A stretch of DNA of 64,000 nucleotides from Olavius algarvensis Delta 4 endosymbiont. Lineage in GTDB: Bacteria; Desulfobacterota; Desulfobacteria; Desulfobacterales; CAJINA01. Position numbers and translations under genes: made by a program. Location: positions 62,001-126,000 of the forward strand of contig CAJINA010000188.1 in NCBI GenBank assembly GCA_905176665.1, read 5' to 3'. Each line of letters opens with the position of its first letter. Position 1 is the first letter of the stretch. The notes under the pieces were generated by a model, which was not told the DNA's origin, did not search any database, and saw only the letters and a list, made by a program, of their open reading frames with translations. Positions 26,519 through 35,684 of the stretch are shown here, one piece after another.

Positions 26519-26722
26519 TTAAACCTCGCCGTTTTGCACCAGCCGCGCAAAATGATCAAAGGACCGATCCCAGGTGGCCTCGGCAGCCGTCGGGAAGCAA
26601 CAGCCGGGCAGCTGCCGCATGTCCAAATGATAGCGCAGGCATTCGCAGCAGTTACCTTTGCGGGGGCAGGGTTCATAGGTGCAGTTGCAATTTTGCAGGT
26701 TCTTCTTTTTGTTACAATCCAT
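26519..26722 (-). CDS. DUF6485 small cysteine-rich protein
   Basis: 67 residues, ATG with AGGAGG about seven bases upstream. Cysteines form CNCTYEPCPRKGNCCECLRYH and a later GCCFP, matching DUF6485, a short family seen in anaerobic deltaproteobacteria and clostridia. The cysteine spacing suggests an iron-sulfur or zinc site, but function is unknown. The R2 hairpin element begins only 12 bases upstream of its start codon, so its leader would carry that structure if transcription starts farther upstream. Confidence 0.85.
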   Translation of the reverse strand: MDCNKKKNLQNCNCTYEPCPRKGNCCECLRYHLDMRQLPGCCFPTAAEATWDRSFDHFARLVQNGEV

Positions 26723-26733
26723 CCCTCCTCCTT

Positions 26734-26875
26734 GATGCCTTTGAAAAACACTCCCTTTTGCCCCACTCCGGCGTTGAGCTCAAATTGATATCCTCAAAAT
26801 ACGTTTAGTATTCCTCCGATATCAATATTCGCCCGCCTTGGATTGAAACACAATTGAGTATTTTTCAAAGGCATC
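26734..26875. repeat. Family R element, copy R2
   Basis: 142 bases. Outer arms GATGCCTTTGAAAAA (26734-26748) and TTTTTCAAAGGCATC (26861-26875) are perfect 15-base complements, and differ from the R1 arms at most positions. The core keeps CGGCGTTGAGC, the central hairpin AATAC-gttta-GTATT, CCTCCG and CCGCCTTG. Inner arms ATTGATA / TATCAAT are also copy-specific. It lies between two minus-strand genes, next to the DUF6485 ribosome-binding site. Confidence 0.88.
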
Positions 26876-26913
26876 CTCTTATTGTAAATTTAATCGAAAG
26901 CGTATTGAATCTT

Positions 26914-27825
26914 CTATGTTTCTGAAACAGCAGCTTCCCGACCCGTGTTATCCTGGCTGACAATTACACCTGCAAATACCATGGCAGCCGCCAGGTACTG
27001 CATAAAGTTGAACCGCTCACCCAGGATCAGCCAGCCCAGGATAATGGTAAAGACCGGTATCAGGTTGATGAAAGCCGTCGCCTGGCTGGCGGGCAGTTTG
27101 CTTACACCGTAGTTATAGCAACCATAGGCCCCCAGGGTTACCACGGCGCCCAGGTAGACTACCGCCCCGGTTGCGGTCGTTTCAAATGTAGCCGGCAGCG
27201 TGGATTCCGGGAAGAGGGCCAGCGGCAGAAAGAAAACCGCCCCGACAAATGCCTGTATGGCCGTCAGGAAAAAGGGCGAATACCTGGATGTCAGGTATTT
27301 GCAGGTGGTAATGTAGCCGGCCGCGCAGACCATGGCCAAGAACTCGTAAAAGTTGCCCAGGGCCGGATTGGGAGCGTCCGGGGATGATTCCGCGCTGATG
27401 CTCAACCAGCATGCCCCGACGATGGCCATGAAAAAGCCTGCAATCATCCGCCGGGAAATGGTTTCCTTCAGAACAATCCAGGCCACCACCGCCACGATCA
27501 GCGGGAGGGTCGCACAGATCATTCCCATTTGCGAGGCCGTCGTATTCACAACCGCCTTAGCCTCAAAAATAAAATAGAGGCAGGGTTCGCAGAGGGCCAT
27601 GAACGCAATCCGGCGAATATCGCCGGGGCGGTAGTCTATGTTTTTTAAAAAACCGGGCAGGAAAAACAGAAAGCAGGCACTGGCGACGACCATGCGGCCA
27701 AAAATTACAAACATGGGATCATAGCTTCGAAAGGCCAGTTTCAAAGCAATGAAGGAACTGGCCCACAACACGGTAGCCGTCAGAAGGCTTACAACCGGCA
27801 ACCAATTAATTCTATTGCCAAACAC
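26914..27825 (-). CDS. EamA/DMT-family transporter
   Basis: 303 residues from GTG 27825, eight bases after AAGGAG; TTG 27831 is too close to it. Ten membrane helices in two EamA repeats: VLWASSFIALKLAFRSYDPMFVIFGRM in repeat 1 and LVSS-like ASQATAFINLIPVFTIILGWLILGE in repeat 2. Drug/metabolite transporters of this kind usually export amino acids or other small metabolites; the substrate is unknown. Divergent from recX. Confidence 0.9.
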   Translation of the reverse strand: MFGNRINWLPVVSLLTATVLWASSFIALKLAFRSYDPMFVIFGRMVVASACFLFFLPGFLKNIDYRPGDIRRIAFMALCEPCLYFIFEAKAVVNTTASQMGMICATLPLIVAVVAWIVLKETISRRMIAGFFMAIVGACWLSISAESSPDAPNPALGNFYEFLAMVCAAGYITTCKYLTSRYSPFFLTAIQAFVGAVFFLPLALFPESTLPATFETTATGAVVYLGAVVTLGAYGCYNYGVSKLPASQATAFINLIPVFTIILGWLILGERFNFMQYLAAAMVFAGVIVSQDNTGREAAVSET

Positions 27826-28004
27826 GCACAAATCTCCTTAACGCTTGATTGGGCCGCCACCCGCTTTTCTCCGGGGGCGGCAAAGCGTCACCCTTAACAT
27901 TGATTCAACAAAAAGAAAACCGCCCGGGCATCTTTTTGCATTCAAGCGCGCATTCTGGTATTTTGACCTTCTATTCAGCGGACGACACTACAGGAAAAGA
28001 CTTT

Positions 28005-28487
28005 ATGGAAGAAGATACCCTTTCCGAAATCAAAACAAGAGCGGCCATGGATACAGCGGTCAGAATCCTGACCAGTCGCGGACACACGTCCAGCGAGCTG
28101 GCCCGCAAGCTGAAAAGCCGGCAGATCAAACCAGATATCGTGTCCCGGGTGGTGGCTGAATGTGAACGATTGAACTATATCAATGATGCAGGTACCGCCC
28201 AGCAATATCTGGAGGAATTGAAGAGAAAAGGTTACGGACGCCGCTATGTCCTAACGGCCATGCGTAAAAAAGGGCTGGACGTGGAAATTATCGAAGATGT
28301 CCTGCACCGGGGCTATCCCGAGTCTGAGGAGAGAGAAAATGCAATCATCATGCTGAAAAAAAAGCTGCCCGCATTTAACCGTGAAAAAGACCCTTACAAA
28401 CGGAAATCGAAAATCTACCGCTATCTCTATAATCGCGGTTTCTCACCAGAAGTGATCACGGCGGTTGTCAACAGCATGGCGGACTAG
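28005..28487 (+). CDS. recX: Regulatory protein RecX
   Basis: 160 residues from ATG 28005 with AGGAAAAG upstream; an in-frame start farther up lacks a site. The three-helix repeats of RecX are visible: AVRILTSRGHTSSELARKLKSR, VAECERLNYINDAGTAQQYLEELKRKGYGRRYVLTAMRKKGL and IYRYLYNRGFSPEVITAVV. RecX binds RecA filaments and restrains recombination and SOS. It is not next to recA here. Its TAG stop (28485-28487) lies in the left end of repeat R3. Confidence 0.88.
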   Translation: MEEDTLSEIKTRAAMDTAVRILTSRGHTSSELARKLKSRQIKPDIVSRVVAECERLNYINDAGTAQQYLEELKRKGYGRRYVLTAMRKKGLDVEIIEDVLHRGYPESEERENAIIMLKKKLPAFNREKDPYKRKSKIYRYLYNRGFSPEVITAVVNSMAD

Positions 28488-28630
28488 GGACTGTTTCTAA
28501 ATTGTCTTTTGGCCCAATCTCGGCGTTGGACGTTCGGTATCAATCCTCGAAATACGTGCGTATTCCTCCGATTGAAACCTCGCGGCCATCTTGACCTTGA
28601 ACCAAAATCCTAATTTAGAAACAGCCCCTA
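28485..28630. repeat. Family R element, copy R3
   Basis: 146 bases between convergent recX and pepD. Outer arms CTGTTTCTAAATT (28491-28503) and AATTTAGAAACAG (28612-28624) pair perfectly; the ends TAGGG / CCCTA extend the stem after one mismatch. The core CCCAATCTCGGCGTTGGACG, hairpin AATAC-gtgc-GTATT and CCTTGACCTTGAACCAAAAT match other copies. The inner arm is unique (ATCAAT with ATTGA). The recX stop codon is the first base triplet of the element. Confidence 0.9.
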
Positions 28631-28720
28631 TACCATTGTCGCCTGCCGGTCCGGGGTCACGTCCGGGACCGGCATGACGACAAAAACCCTCCGATTGCTC
28701 GATTAACTTAATGAATTACT

Positions 28721-30178
28721 TTATTCGTCCTCAGGCTTGAAAGACGCCATCAGCGCCACCACAAAATCCCATAGTTTGCCCATGGAGGGGATATTCAACT
28801 TTTCGTCCGGAGAGTGTGGATTTTTCATGGTCGGGCCAAAGGAGATCATCTCCATCCCCGGGTATTTTGACCCGATCACGGCACATTCCAGACCGGCGTG
28901 GATAACTTCCACAACCGGCTCCTTGTCAAAACAGGCCTTATAAACCCGGCGGCAGCGATTGAGCAGCGACGCATTCTCCGCCACCGGCCAGGCTGGATAC
29001 TGGTTGGTTGTTTTTACATCGGCCCCAAGCATAGCCGCCACCGCCTCCACCTGGGCATTGAGCGCTCGGAGTCTAGACATCACCGAGCTGCGTTGACTGA
29101 CCAGGATAGAAACCTGGTTTTGCTCAAAGCCGAGAACCGCTGTATTACATGAAGTTTCCACACGCCCGATCTCTCCGGGGACGGTTTCCAAAACGCCGTT
29201 AGGCATGGCCAGCAACGCCGCTATCACCTTGCCGGTATCGTCTCCCGTGAGGGCCTGTTCCTCCGCCTGGATGGTTACCCTTTCAAATTTTACGGTGAGA
29301 TTCTTTTCGGTGGCTTTGTACTCGGCCGCAATTTCGGACGCCAGTTCGCTCACCTGCTTTTCAACCGCCGTCAGGGCATCGCCTGGCAACGCAATCGTTG
29401 CTCCGGCTTCGCGCGGAATGGCATTGTGCTTGGTCCCCCCCCTTAGAGCCATAAGGCGGATTTCGCAGCACCGGCCCGCTGTCGCCAGCAGCCGCGCCAG
29501 GACCTTGTTGGCATTGGCGCGATGTTTCCCGATATCGATACCGGAATGACCGCCGCGCATGCCGCCCGTACTGATATCGACGAGTACATAACCCTCCGGC
29601 ACAGCGGCCAGCTCAAACTCGGGTGTCATCAGGGTATCGATACCACCGGCACAACCCACGGTAAAGACGCCTTCATCCTCGGAATCGACATTGAGGAGAA
29701 CGCGGCCCCGAATGAAATTGTCCGGTAATTTTTTAGCCCCTATCAAACCGGACTCCTCATCCACCGTAAAAAGCAGTTCCATCGGCGGGTGTTTCACCAC
29801 AGGGTCGGTGACCAGCACCATCCCCAGGGCAATCGCCGCGCCATTGTCAGCTCCAATCGAGGTCTTTTCAGCGGTCAACCACTCGCCCCGGGTAACCATT
29901 CGAATGGGATCTTTGGAAAAATCGTGTTTGGAATCGGGCGTTTTCTCACACACCATATCCATATGGGCTTGGAATATGACACAGGGGGCCGCCTCGTAAC
30001 CGGGTGACGCCGGTACGTCGATTAGCAGGTTACCGGCCTCGTCGCTACGGTGGCTGTAGCCGTTTTGCGCCGCCCAATCACTTAGCCAAGCTGCGATGGC
30101 GGTCTCGTCTCCGCTGCAACGGGGAAATTCGTTAATTCTTTCAAAACTATCTATTATCTCGCGTACTTTGGTATTCAT
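28721..30178 (-). CDS. pepD: Aminoacyl-histidine dipeptidase (PepD, M20C)
   Basis: 485 residues from ATG 30178 (AGGGAG upstream). The M20 metallopeptidase pattern is complete: FPRCSGDETAIAAWL, IFQAHMDMVCEK (His and Asp ligands), GADNGAAIALGMVLV, LFTVDEESGLIGAKKL (catalytic Glu pair), INVDSEDEGVFTVGCAGG, GGMRGGHSGIDI and the C-terminal IHAGLECAVIGSKYPGMEMISFGP. It cleaves Xaa-His and other dipeptides in the cytosol. Single gene. Confidence 0.93.
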   Translation of the reverse strand: MNTKVREIIDSFERINEFPRCSGDETAIAAWLSDWAAQNGYSHRSDEAGNLLIDVPASPGYEAAPCVIFQAHMDMVCEKTPDSKHDFSKDPIRMVTRGEWLTAEKTSIGADNGAAIALGMVLVTDPVVKHPPMELLFTVDEESGLIGAKKLPDNFIRGRVLLNVDSEDEGVFTVGCAGGIDTLMTPEFELAAVPEGYVLVDISTGGMRGGHSGIDIGKHRANANKVLARLLATAGRCCEIRLMALRGGTKHNAIPREAGATIALPGDALTAVEKQVSELASEIAAEYKATEKNLTVKFERVTIQAEEQALTGDDTGKVIAALLAMPNGVLETVPGEIGRVETSCNTAVLGFEQNQVSILVSQRSSVMSRLRALNAQVEAVAAMLGADVKTTNQYPAWPVAENASLLNRCRRVYKACFDKEPVVEVIHAGLECAVIGSKYPGMEMISFGPTMKNPHSPDEKLNIPSMGKLWDFVVALMASFKPEDE

Positions 30179-30350
30179 ATAAACTCCCTGACCGTGCAAG
30201 ACTCCCCGGCTATTTATATCGAGTTGGTCTAAAAACCGTCATAGCACTTATAATTCCAAATTAAAACTGGTCGATTGGGAACCTGAGGCTTGCAAAATCA
30301 TGAACTTGTATTAGATTATCTAAAACTTGAATCCGGAGGGAACCACGAAT

Positions 30351-30857
30351 ATGACCGTATCTTTAAAAGAGGAATTTGCCCAGGCCGAGCCTAATGAGCT
30401 GCTACCCCAGAACCTGCCCCACAAATGGCTGGCCTATATCGGCTGGAAGGTCAATGACTTTTTACAGCAATATGCGGACATTGAATCCGACGCGGACAAA
30501 GCCGCCGACAAAATCAGGTTTGATCCGGATATCCTGGACATCGTCACAAAGCTGTATGTGGTCGTCCATGGAGACCACGAAATAGACACCAGTGATATCA
30601 ACAATATTCTGGAATTCCAACGGGCAACGCAGCAAGGCGCCATCAATTATTGCCTGGCGGTCTACCGCGAATCCCTGGGCCGTGATTCCGATATCAAATT
30701 CGAACACCCCGCCCTGGAAACCATACTAAGCAAACCGCCGGAAGCCTACGACTGCCACAACCTGATGGAATGGGCCCGTAAGAACAACTGCAAGGACTGC
30801 TCCGGCTGTTCCCCGCAAACCGAACCTTTTGCGGAGATAAAGCCGGAAAACAACTAA
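30351..30857 (+). CDS. Unknown protein with C-terminal Cys cluster
   Basis: 168 residues from ATG 30351; GGAGGG lies 11 bases upstream and an earlier in-frame start does not fit it. The body is acidic and helical (HKWLAYIGWKVNDFLQQYADIESDADKAADKI). The C-terminus has NCKDCSGCSP, a CxxCxxC group suited to metal or FeS binding. I do not recognise the family. It stands alone; its TAA stop abuts repeat R4. Confidence 0.7.
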   Translation: MTVSLKEEFAQAEPNELLPQNLPHKWLAYIGWKVNDFLQQYADIESDADKAADKIRFDPDILDIVTKLYVVVHGDHEIDTSDINNILEFQRATQQGAINYCLAVYRESLGRDSDIKFEHPALETILSKPPEAYDCHNLMEWARKNNCKDCSGCSPQTEPFAEIKPENN

Positions 30858-31003
30858 AAGCCATCTTATAAATGCATTTTTGGCCCAATCTCGGCGTTGG
30901 GCGCTCGGCTCAGATCCTCAAAATAGTTACCTGTATTCCTCCGGCCTTAACCTCGCGTCCACCTTGACCTTGAACCAAAATCCGATTTTTAAGATAGCTT
31001 CTG
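30855..31003. repeat. Family R element, copy R4
   Basis: About 149 bases between convergent genes. Outer arms: TAAAAGCCATCTTATAAAT at 30855-30873 against ATTTTTAAGATAGCTTCTG near 30985-31003, with three mismatches. The core CCCAATCTCGGCGTTGGGCG and CCTTGACCTTGAACCAAAAT are intact. The central stem is looser here (AATAgttacctGTATT). The upstream gene's TAA stop is the first triplet. Confidence 0.85.
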
Positions 31004-31041
31004 AGAAATAAGGTCCTGGTTCTGGGTTAGAACCTTTGAAC

Positions 31042-32127
31042 CTAAAGCCCCTTCGCCATTACTGTCGCCGAAACCTCGGCGGTAAGGTTGTAAATCCTTT
31101 CAGCCAGTTCTTCTGAAAGCAGTCCGGTGCCGCAGGCCGGGGTAATCAGGCTTTGTCGCAGTAACAGCTCACGATCGACACCCAGCTCGACCAACCGATC
31201 CCAAAGCCTGTAAAGGCGTGACAACAGGGTGCCCTCGGTTTCAGCGAAAGCGGCCTCGCTGGTGGGCACAATACCCCATGCAATCCTGCTGCCACGTTCT
31301 AAAAACGCCTGGAGCTCTGCCGGGTAGCAAATCATGGATTCACTGAAGCTATGGGCGTCAAAGCTGACAATATCGGTCCCCGTTGCAAATAAAAGTGACC
31401 AGTCGGTGGCATCACAAGAATGAATGCCGACCAGGGCCCTGCGTTGGTGGATAACGCCGATCACCTGGTCCAGACTCTCCAGAATCATCTCTTTCGTAAG
31501 GGTGATGTGGGCGTGGGTACCGTAGGCGGCCACGGTGGGGTCATCAATAAACAAAATGACCGGCAACCCGACCTCGGCCAGCCGGCCGCACTGCCAGCTG
31601 GCGTGGAGCGCCAGGGTACGGACCACCAGGTCCCTGAGCTCATCATCGTAAAAGGCCAGGTTGCCATCCCCATCTTTTAACTGGAACCCCATTGTCAGCG
31701 GTCCCACTACCTGGCCCTTGATGAAACGGGCTGCAGCAGGGTCGGCCTTCAGATCGTCGACAAACGCGTGAAAGCCTGCGGCGGCATCCGAACCGAAGGC
31801 AAAGCGCTCCATGGCTTCCACAGCACCCTGTTCCGCCGCCAGGCAGATGGTATAAAATGCGGTCAATCGTTCCGGCCAGTTGTGCGCCGCCGTGTCAAAT
31901 TTGGCCTCATCTCCGCACACCGTCAACAACCCGGTATCGACCAGACAGCGGAAGGCCTGAAATATGAGGCCTTCCTGGATGCCCCGTTGTGGCAGCTGCG
32001 GCCAGTGTGGAATCAGGGGCAGGTGTTTTTTAATCATCTCCAGGGCTGCAGCGGCATCTTTGAAAGGCGTGCTGCCAATGCCGGTGGCAATTCCGCCGGA
32101 AAGCTTATGATAAAATTCGTTTGGCAT
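31042..32127 (-). CDS. MetE-core/UroD-superfamily methyltransferase-like protein
   Basis: 361 residues with a TIM-barrel pattern: GGIATGIGSTPFKDAAAAL at the N-terminus, FIKGQVVGPLTMGF, GLPVILFIDDPTVAAYG, LVGIHSCDATDWSLL and SLITPACGTGLL. The H-x-C and later Cys are positioned as the zinc ligands of cobalamin-independent methionine synthase, but the protein is half the length of MetE, resembling the short core-MetE or UroD-like methyltransferases of anaerobes that act with separate methyl donors. A role in methyl transfer, possibly to homocysteine or from a corrinoid protein, is inferred. Confidence 0.72.
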   Translation of the reverse strand: MPNEFYHKLSGGIATGIGSTPFKDAAAALEMIKKHLPLIPHWPQLPQRGIQEGLIFQAFRCLVDTGLLTVCGDEAKFDTAAHNWPERLTAFYTICLAAEQGAVEAMERFAFGSDAAAGFHAFVDDLKADPAAARFIKGQVVGPLTMGFQLKDGDGNLAFYDDELRDLVVRTLALHASWQCGRLAEVGLPVILFIDDPTVAAYGTHAHITLTKEMILESLDQVIGVIHQRRALVGIHSCDATDWSLLFATGTDIVSFDAHSFSESMICYPAELQAFLERGSRIAWGIVPTSEAAFAETEGTLLSRLYRLWDRLVELGVDRELLLRQSLITPACGTGLLSEELAERIYNLTAEVSATVMAKGL

Positions 32128-32130
32128 CCT

Positions 32131-32745
32131 TCACTTCAAATGAGGTTTAATCGCTTTATAAAAATGCCCGGCCAGAATGGTATAACCTTCGCTGTTGGGA
32201 TGAATCGGATCGCTCATCAAATTAGATCGCCCCATGATGTCCGTATAGACGTTGGGTATAAGAACCGAGCCCGTTTTGACGGCCAGCTCTTCGTAAGCGA
32301 ACCCAAAGCCCCGCCCGTAAAAGGGGATGTCGATACCGCCAACCACCACCAGCGCACCATGGTCCTGGATCATTTGGATGATGCGCTCCAGGTTTTTGAA
32401 GGCGGTCTCCTTCGGCACCCGGTTTTTTAGATCGTTGCCCCCCAATGTCAGCAGAACCATGCGGGGCTCTTTGGCCAGCACGGTATCGATGCGCGCCAGC
32501 GCTCCGGTTGTAGTGTCGCCGGGCACGCCCAGATTGATAACCGGCCTCCCGATCAGACCCGACAGTTGGGACGGGTAATCCATCCCCTTGCCGGCACCGG
32601 TGCCGAAGGTCAAGCTGTCTCCGAAGCAGACAATGGTCTTGCCGGTGGGTTTTGCATTTCTAATTTCATGTGAGGAAGACGACAGCCACTGGTACCCAAG
32701 AAACAATACCAGCAGACATCCTGTGGCAATTCCGGCTTTTTTCAC
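32131..32745 (-). CDS. SGNH/GDSL-family esterase
   Basis: 204 residues from GTG 32745, overlapping the previous stop (GTGA). An N-terminal membrane or signal segment (residues 5-22) is followed by the four SGNH blocks: VCFGDSLTFGTG (Ser), INLGVPGDTTTGALARI (Gly), LLTLGGNDLKNRV (Asn) and MSDPIHPNSEGY (Asp-His). It resembles TesA-type arylesterase/lysophospholipase I, acting in the periplasm on acyl esters. Probable operon with the lipase-like gene upstream and the methyltransferase-like gene downstream. Confidence 0.9.
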   Translation of the reverse strand: MKKAGIATGCLLVLFLGYQWLSSSSHEIRNAKPTGKTIVCFGDSLTFGTGAGKGMDYPSQLSGLIGRPVINLGVPGDTTTGALARIDTVLAKEPRMVLLTLGGNDLKNRVPKETAFKNLERIIQMIQDHGALVVVGGIDIPFYGRGFGFAYEELAVKTGSVLIPNVYTDIMGRSNLMSDPIHPNSEGYTILAGHFYKAIKPHLK

Positions 32746-33473
32746 CGCTTAAACGTTCCTTCTTCTAAGAAATGTCTGATCTGCTCCAAAACAGAGCGAT
32801 TACTCATGATGAAGGTGTGCCCCGCCTCGACCACCAGGAAATCTGTCATTTCCTCCAGTTGGGCACTTTGAACCGACACCTTGCCATCATCTTCGCCGGG
32901 AATAAATGGCGAGAACCAGGGATCGGAAGAACTTTTTCCGGTGATGATGCCTACCGTGGCATCGATCTTATCCAGCTTGTTGGACAGGCTCTTTGCATCT
33001 GTCCCGAGCTGCTGGCCCGCCGGGCCCATCATCCATTGATAAACTTTAAGATCCCGGAGGTTGTCGGCGATTTCGCTGCCCTTGTTGGGCGGGCTGAGCA
33101 TGACAATTTTATCAAGATTTTTTATGGTGTTATCTTGCAGGTAGTAACGAACCAGAATCCCACCGAGAGAATGGGTCACGAAATGAATCTTGCGGGCTCC
33201 TGCCCGGCGACAGACCTTCAGGCCCTTGGCAATGTGTTCGCTTGCCAGGTCTTCGATGGATTTTTTGGTGGAAGGATAGCTTTGATTCCAGACGGTATAC
33301 CCTTCCCCACGGAGTTCCTTCTCCACCTTACGCATGGCATATTTGGTCCGGCCCATGCCGTGCAAGACTATCACGCATTCGTCCCTCAAAGCTTTCTCCT
33401 CCGCATACAAGGTTGCCGGATTAAAGCATCCCAGGCAAATACAGATTCCGATGATTCGCAGTAACTTGGACAT
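32742..33473 (-). CDS. Exported lipase-like alpha/beta hydrolase
   Basis: 243 residues with a signal peptide cleaved near residue 24 (LYA-EE). The fold motifs are VIVLHGMGRTKYAM (oxyanion), FVTHSLGGILVRYYL (nucleophile Ser) and a His in VEAGHTFIMSN; an acid lies in the GITGKSSSDPWFS region. The group is related to class-2 lipases and PGAP1-like esterases. It overlaps the GDSL esterase by four bases, so two exported esterases are made together, perhaps for lipid turnover. Confidence 0.88.
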   Translation of the reverse strand: MSKLLRIIGICICLGCFNPATLYAEEKALRDECVIVLHGMGRTKYAMRKVEKELRGEGYTVWNQSYPSTKKSIEDLASEHIAKGLKVCRRAGARKIHFVTHSLGGILVRYYLQDNTIKNLDKIVMLSPPNKGSEIADNLRDLKVYQWMMGPAGQQLGTDAKSLSNKLDKIDATVGIITGKSSSDPWFSPFIPGEDDGKVSVQSAQLEEMTDFLVVEAGHTFIMSNRSVLEQIRHFLEEGTFKR

Positions 33474-33482
33474 GAGTATGGA

Positions 33483-34439
33483 TTAAGGCACAGCGTAAGT
33501 CATCAGCAACACCCGGAAAGGTAAATGGTCAAAGGTTTTGGTCTCTCCTTCCCGGAAGCCCAGCTTTTGATACCACGTCTTCAACTCATAAAAATCAGCG
33601 ATAATTCCGATGCCGATTTGGGGAACGCCCAGATTGGCGGTTTCGCGACATACACGCCTAACGAGGCGACCGCCAACACCCCGGCGCCTTTGCCCGGGCA
33701 ACACCGATAATCGCTCAAGGTACACCATCTGCGGATTGGCGTGTTCCATTGCCACGCACCCGACGGGGGCCCCTTCATACTCCGCCACAAAGCAGCAAAC
33801 GCCCCGGGCCAGATCGCTCTCTATCCATTCGGGCGTACAGTTGGATGGATGCTTCGGACAGTTTTCCGGTGTCAGGTTGAATCTACGGGCCACATCGGCA
33901 TGTGACTTTTTGATGAGCGCGGCCAACAGGTCGGCATCGGATTCATCGGCTGTTCTAATGGTCGCATCCGTTTGCATCAGGCTCAGTTCAAGGTAAATGG
34001 CACCTTCTACCGGGTTGTATCGATAGGCGTTGATCGGTTTGAATCCCAGGTCGGCATACAGCGCATTGGCAACCTGCATTGCCGGCACCGTATCCAGCCG
34101 CATGTAATCGTATCCGATTTGGCGGGCCGCCTCAATGATTGTTTCAGCAAGCTGCCGGCCGATGGCGCGACCCCGGAAAAAGGGCCGGACATACAGGCGT
34201 TTCATCTCGCACACGCCGTCTTCGAAATAGCGCAGCGCCACGCATCCGGCCGGCAGCCCATCCACCAGGGCAATATAAAGTCGCCCCCGGGGCGGGGCAT
34301 AATGGGTTTCGATATGCGCCAACTCCTCTTCGAAATCTTGGAAATCGAGGTCAAACGGCAAAGACTCGGCATACTCCCTGAATAGCTCGCCGGCTAAGGG
34401 TACCGCTGTTTCGAATTGTCCATCGATGATCGTTGCCAT
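33483..34439 (-). CDS. Tandem GNAT N-acetyltransferase (two domains)
   Basis: 318 residues holding two acetyltransferase domains. Domain 1 (about 5-150): [19 protein letters not shown], the acetyl-CoA loop R-G-R-A-I-G. Domain 2 (about 160-318): [20 protein letters not shown] and [11 protein letters not shown]. Both loops look intact. Natural double GNATs often have one active and one structural domain. The substrate is unknown. ATG start overlaps the amidohydrolase stop (TAATG). Confidence 0.88.
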   Translation of the reverse strand: MATIIDGQFETAVPLAGELFREYAESLPFDLDFQDFEEELAHIETHYAPPRGRLYIALVDGLPAGCVALRYFEDGVCEMKRLYVRPFFRGRAIGRQLAETIIEAARQIGYDYMRLDTVPAMQVANALYADLGFKPINAYRYNPVEGAIYLELSLMQTDATIRTADESDADLLAALIKKSHADVARRFNLTPENCPKHPSNCTPEWIESDLARGVCCFVAEYEGAPVGCVAMEHANPQMVYLERLSVLPGQRRRGVGGRLVRRVCRETANLGVPQIGIGIIADFYELKTWYQKLGFREGETKTFDHLPFRVLLMTYAVP

Positions 34440-35650
34440 TATGTAAGGACCACGCGGCTTAACACCATACGTTTGGTTTCATCGATCTGAATATCGATGA
34501 AACCGTTTTCCAAAGTTTCCACGCAATAGCCAGCCACAAATTCATCTAGGCTCAGCTTCTGGTTCGGTTCCGGGGGAAACAATGACATCTCCAGGGCATA
34601 TTTTATCCCGTGGGGCATCCCATCCGAACCGAAAATGAGATCTTTCCCCGGCACAAAGCCGACCTCATCGATCAGTATGCGAAAGGGATTGTTGCGGGCA
34701 CAATAGGCCGGTGAGAGGCGATCCCGATACTGGACGGAGTCATAATTGAAGTTGGGCTGCATGGATAACACCACACCGAGCGATCGGGCTTTGCGGGCGG
34801 TGGCCGCCGATATGAACTGGCAATGCTCCATGCGCACCAGCGGCGGAAGTGCGCCTTCTGAACGCTGCACATTCTCAAGCGCCGTGACCACCTGATCAGC
34901 GGCCGCATCACCGATGGCATGGATCGCAACCGGTTTTCCCAGGTTCGTAACCGTTGCGATATGGGCGCTAAGTTCCGCTAGGGTGTAAATTAAAATGCCC
35001 TGACCACCCTCCGGATAGGGTACCTGGACAGCGGCGGTCCTGGGGCCCAGGGCGCCGTCGGTAAACAATTTGATGCCGAATACCTGCTTTTGGGTTCCAG
35101 CATCAAGGGCTTGATACAGCTTCAGGTCGGCCCAGAACCGGGTTCGATCGAGGTGCCCCAATTGGTAATGATACTCGATGGTCGCGGCATTGGGCAATAG
35201 CATCTCTTCGGCATACCAGATGCCCTGACGATTCAGGTACGCGTTGAAGGCGGTCACCCGGGCCGCACTGCCGGGCTGGATGTTCACGATGAACTTAAAG
35301 ATCTCCGGCAGATTCTTTTCGACCCAGTCGGGATCTTCAATGTGGGCCACGATCTCAGGATAAGCCCCCGCAAACCGCGCTTTGGCCGGGGCGTTCATCA
35401 GGAAACTGTGTAAGGACACATTGCAGATCAGGACCGGCTTGAGACGCTCCAGTTCTTCTTCCGTAAAAGTATAGAGACTGTTGTTCCAGCCGAACACGAC
35501 AACGACCGGATCTTCCTGCGCCTGGATTAACGCCAGGGCCCGGCCTTTATCCCGGACAGTCCGCAGGTCTAAACTAGTACTCAAAGAGGCGTAAAGCGAG
35601 GGATGCGTATGATGGTCTCTTAACAGGGGAATTCGTTTTTCATAAATCAT
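34439..35650 (-). CDS. Amidohydrolase family protein (YtcJ-like, short)
   Basis: 403 residues from ATG 35650; an upstream in-frame start at 35704 would run into the neighbouring gene. The N-terminal metal motif is present as [10 protein letters not shown], with later [22 protein letters not shown] and [10 protein letters not shown]. This is the Amidohydrolase_3 pattern, but about 130 residues shorter than YtcJ-type enzymes, lacking the N-terminal beta-sandwich segment. Likely hydrolyses an amide or cyclic amide; substrate unknown. Operon with GNAT downstream and a membrane methyltransferase upstream. Confidence 0.82.
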   Translation of the reverse strand: MIYEKRIPLLRDHHTHPSLYASLSTSLDLRTVRDKGRALALIQAQEDPVVVVFGWNNSLYTFTEEELERLKPVLICNVSLHSFLMNAPAKARFAGAYPEIVAHIEDPDWVEKNLPEIFKFIVNIQPGSAARVTAFNAYLNRQGIWYAEEMLLPNAATIEYHYQLGHLDRTRFWADLKLYQALDAGTQKQVFGIKLFTDGALGPRTAAVQVPYPEGGQGILIYTLAELSAHIATVTNLGKPVAIHAIGDAAADQVVTALENVQRSEGALPPLVRMEHCQFISAATARKARSLGVVLSMQPNFNYDSVQYRDRLSPAYCARNNPFRILIDEVGFVPGKDLIFGSDGMPHGIKYALEMSLFPPEPNQKLSLDEFVAGYCVETLENGFIDIQIDETKRMVLSRVVLT

Positions 35651-35684
35651 GCTGCCGATATCCTTACCTTCCGATGTACACCCA

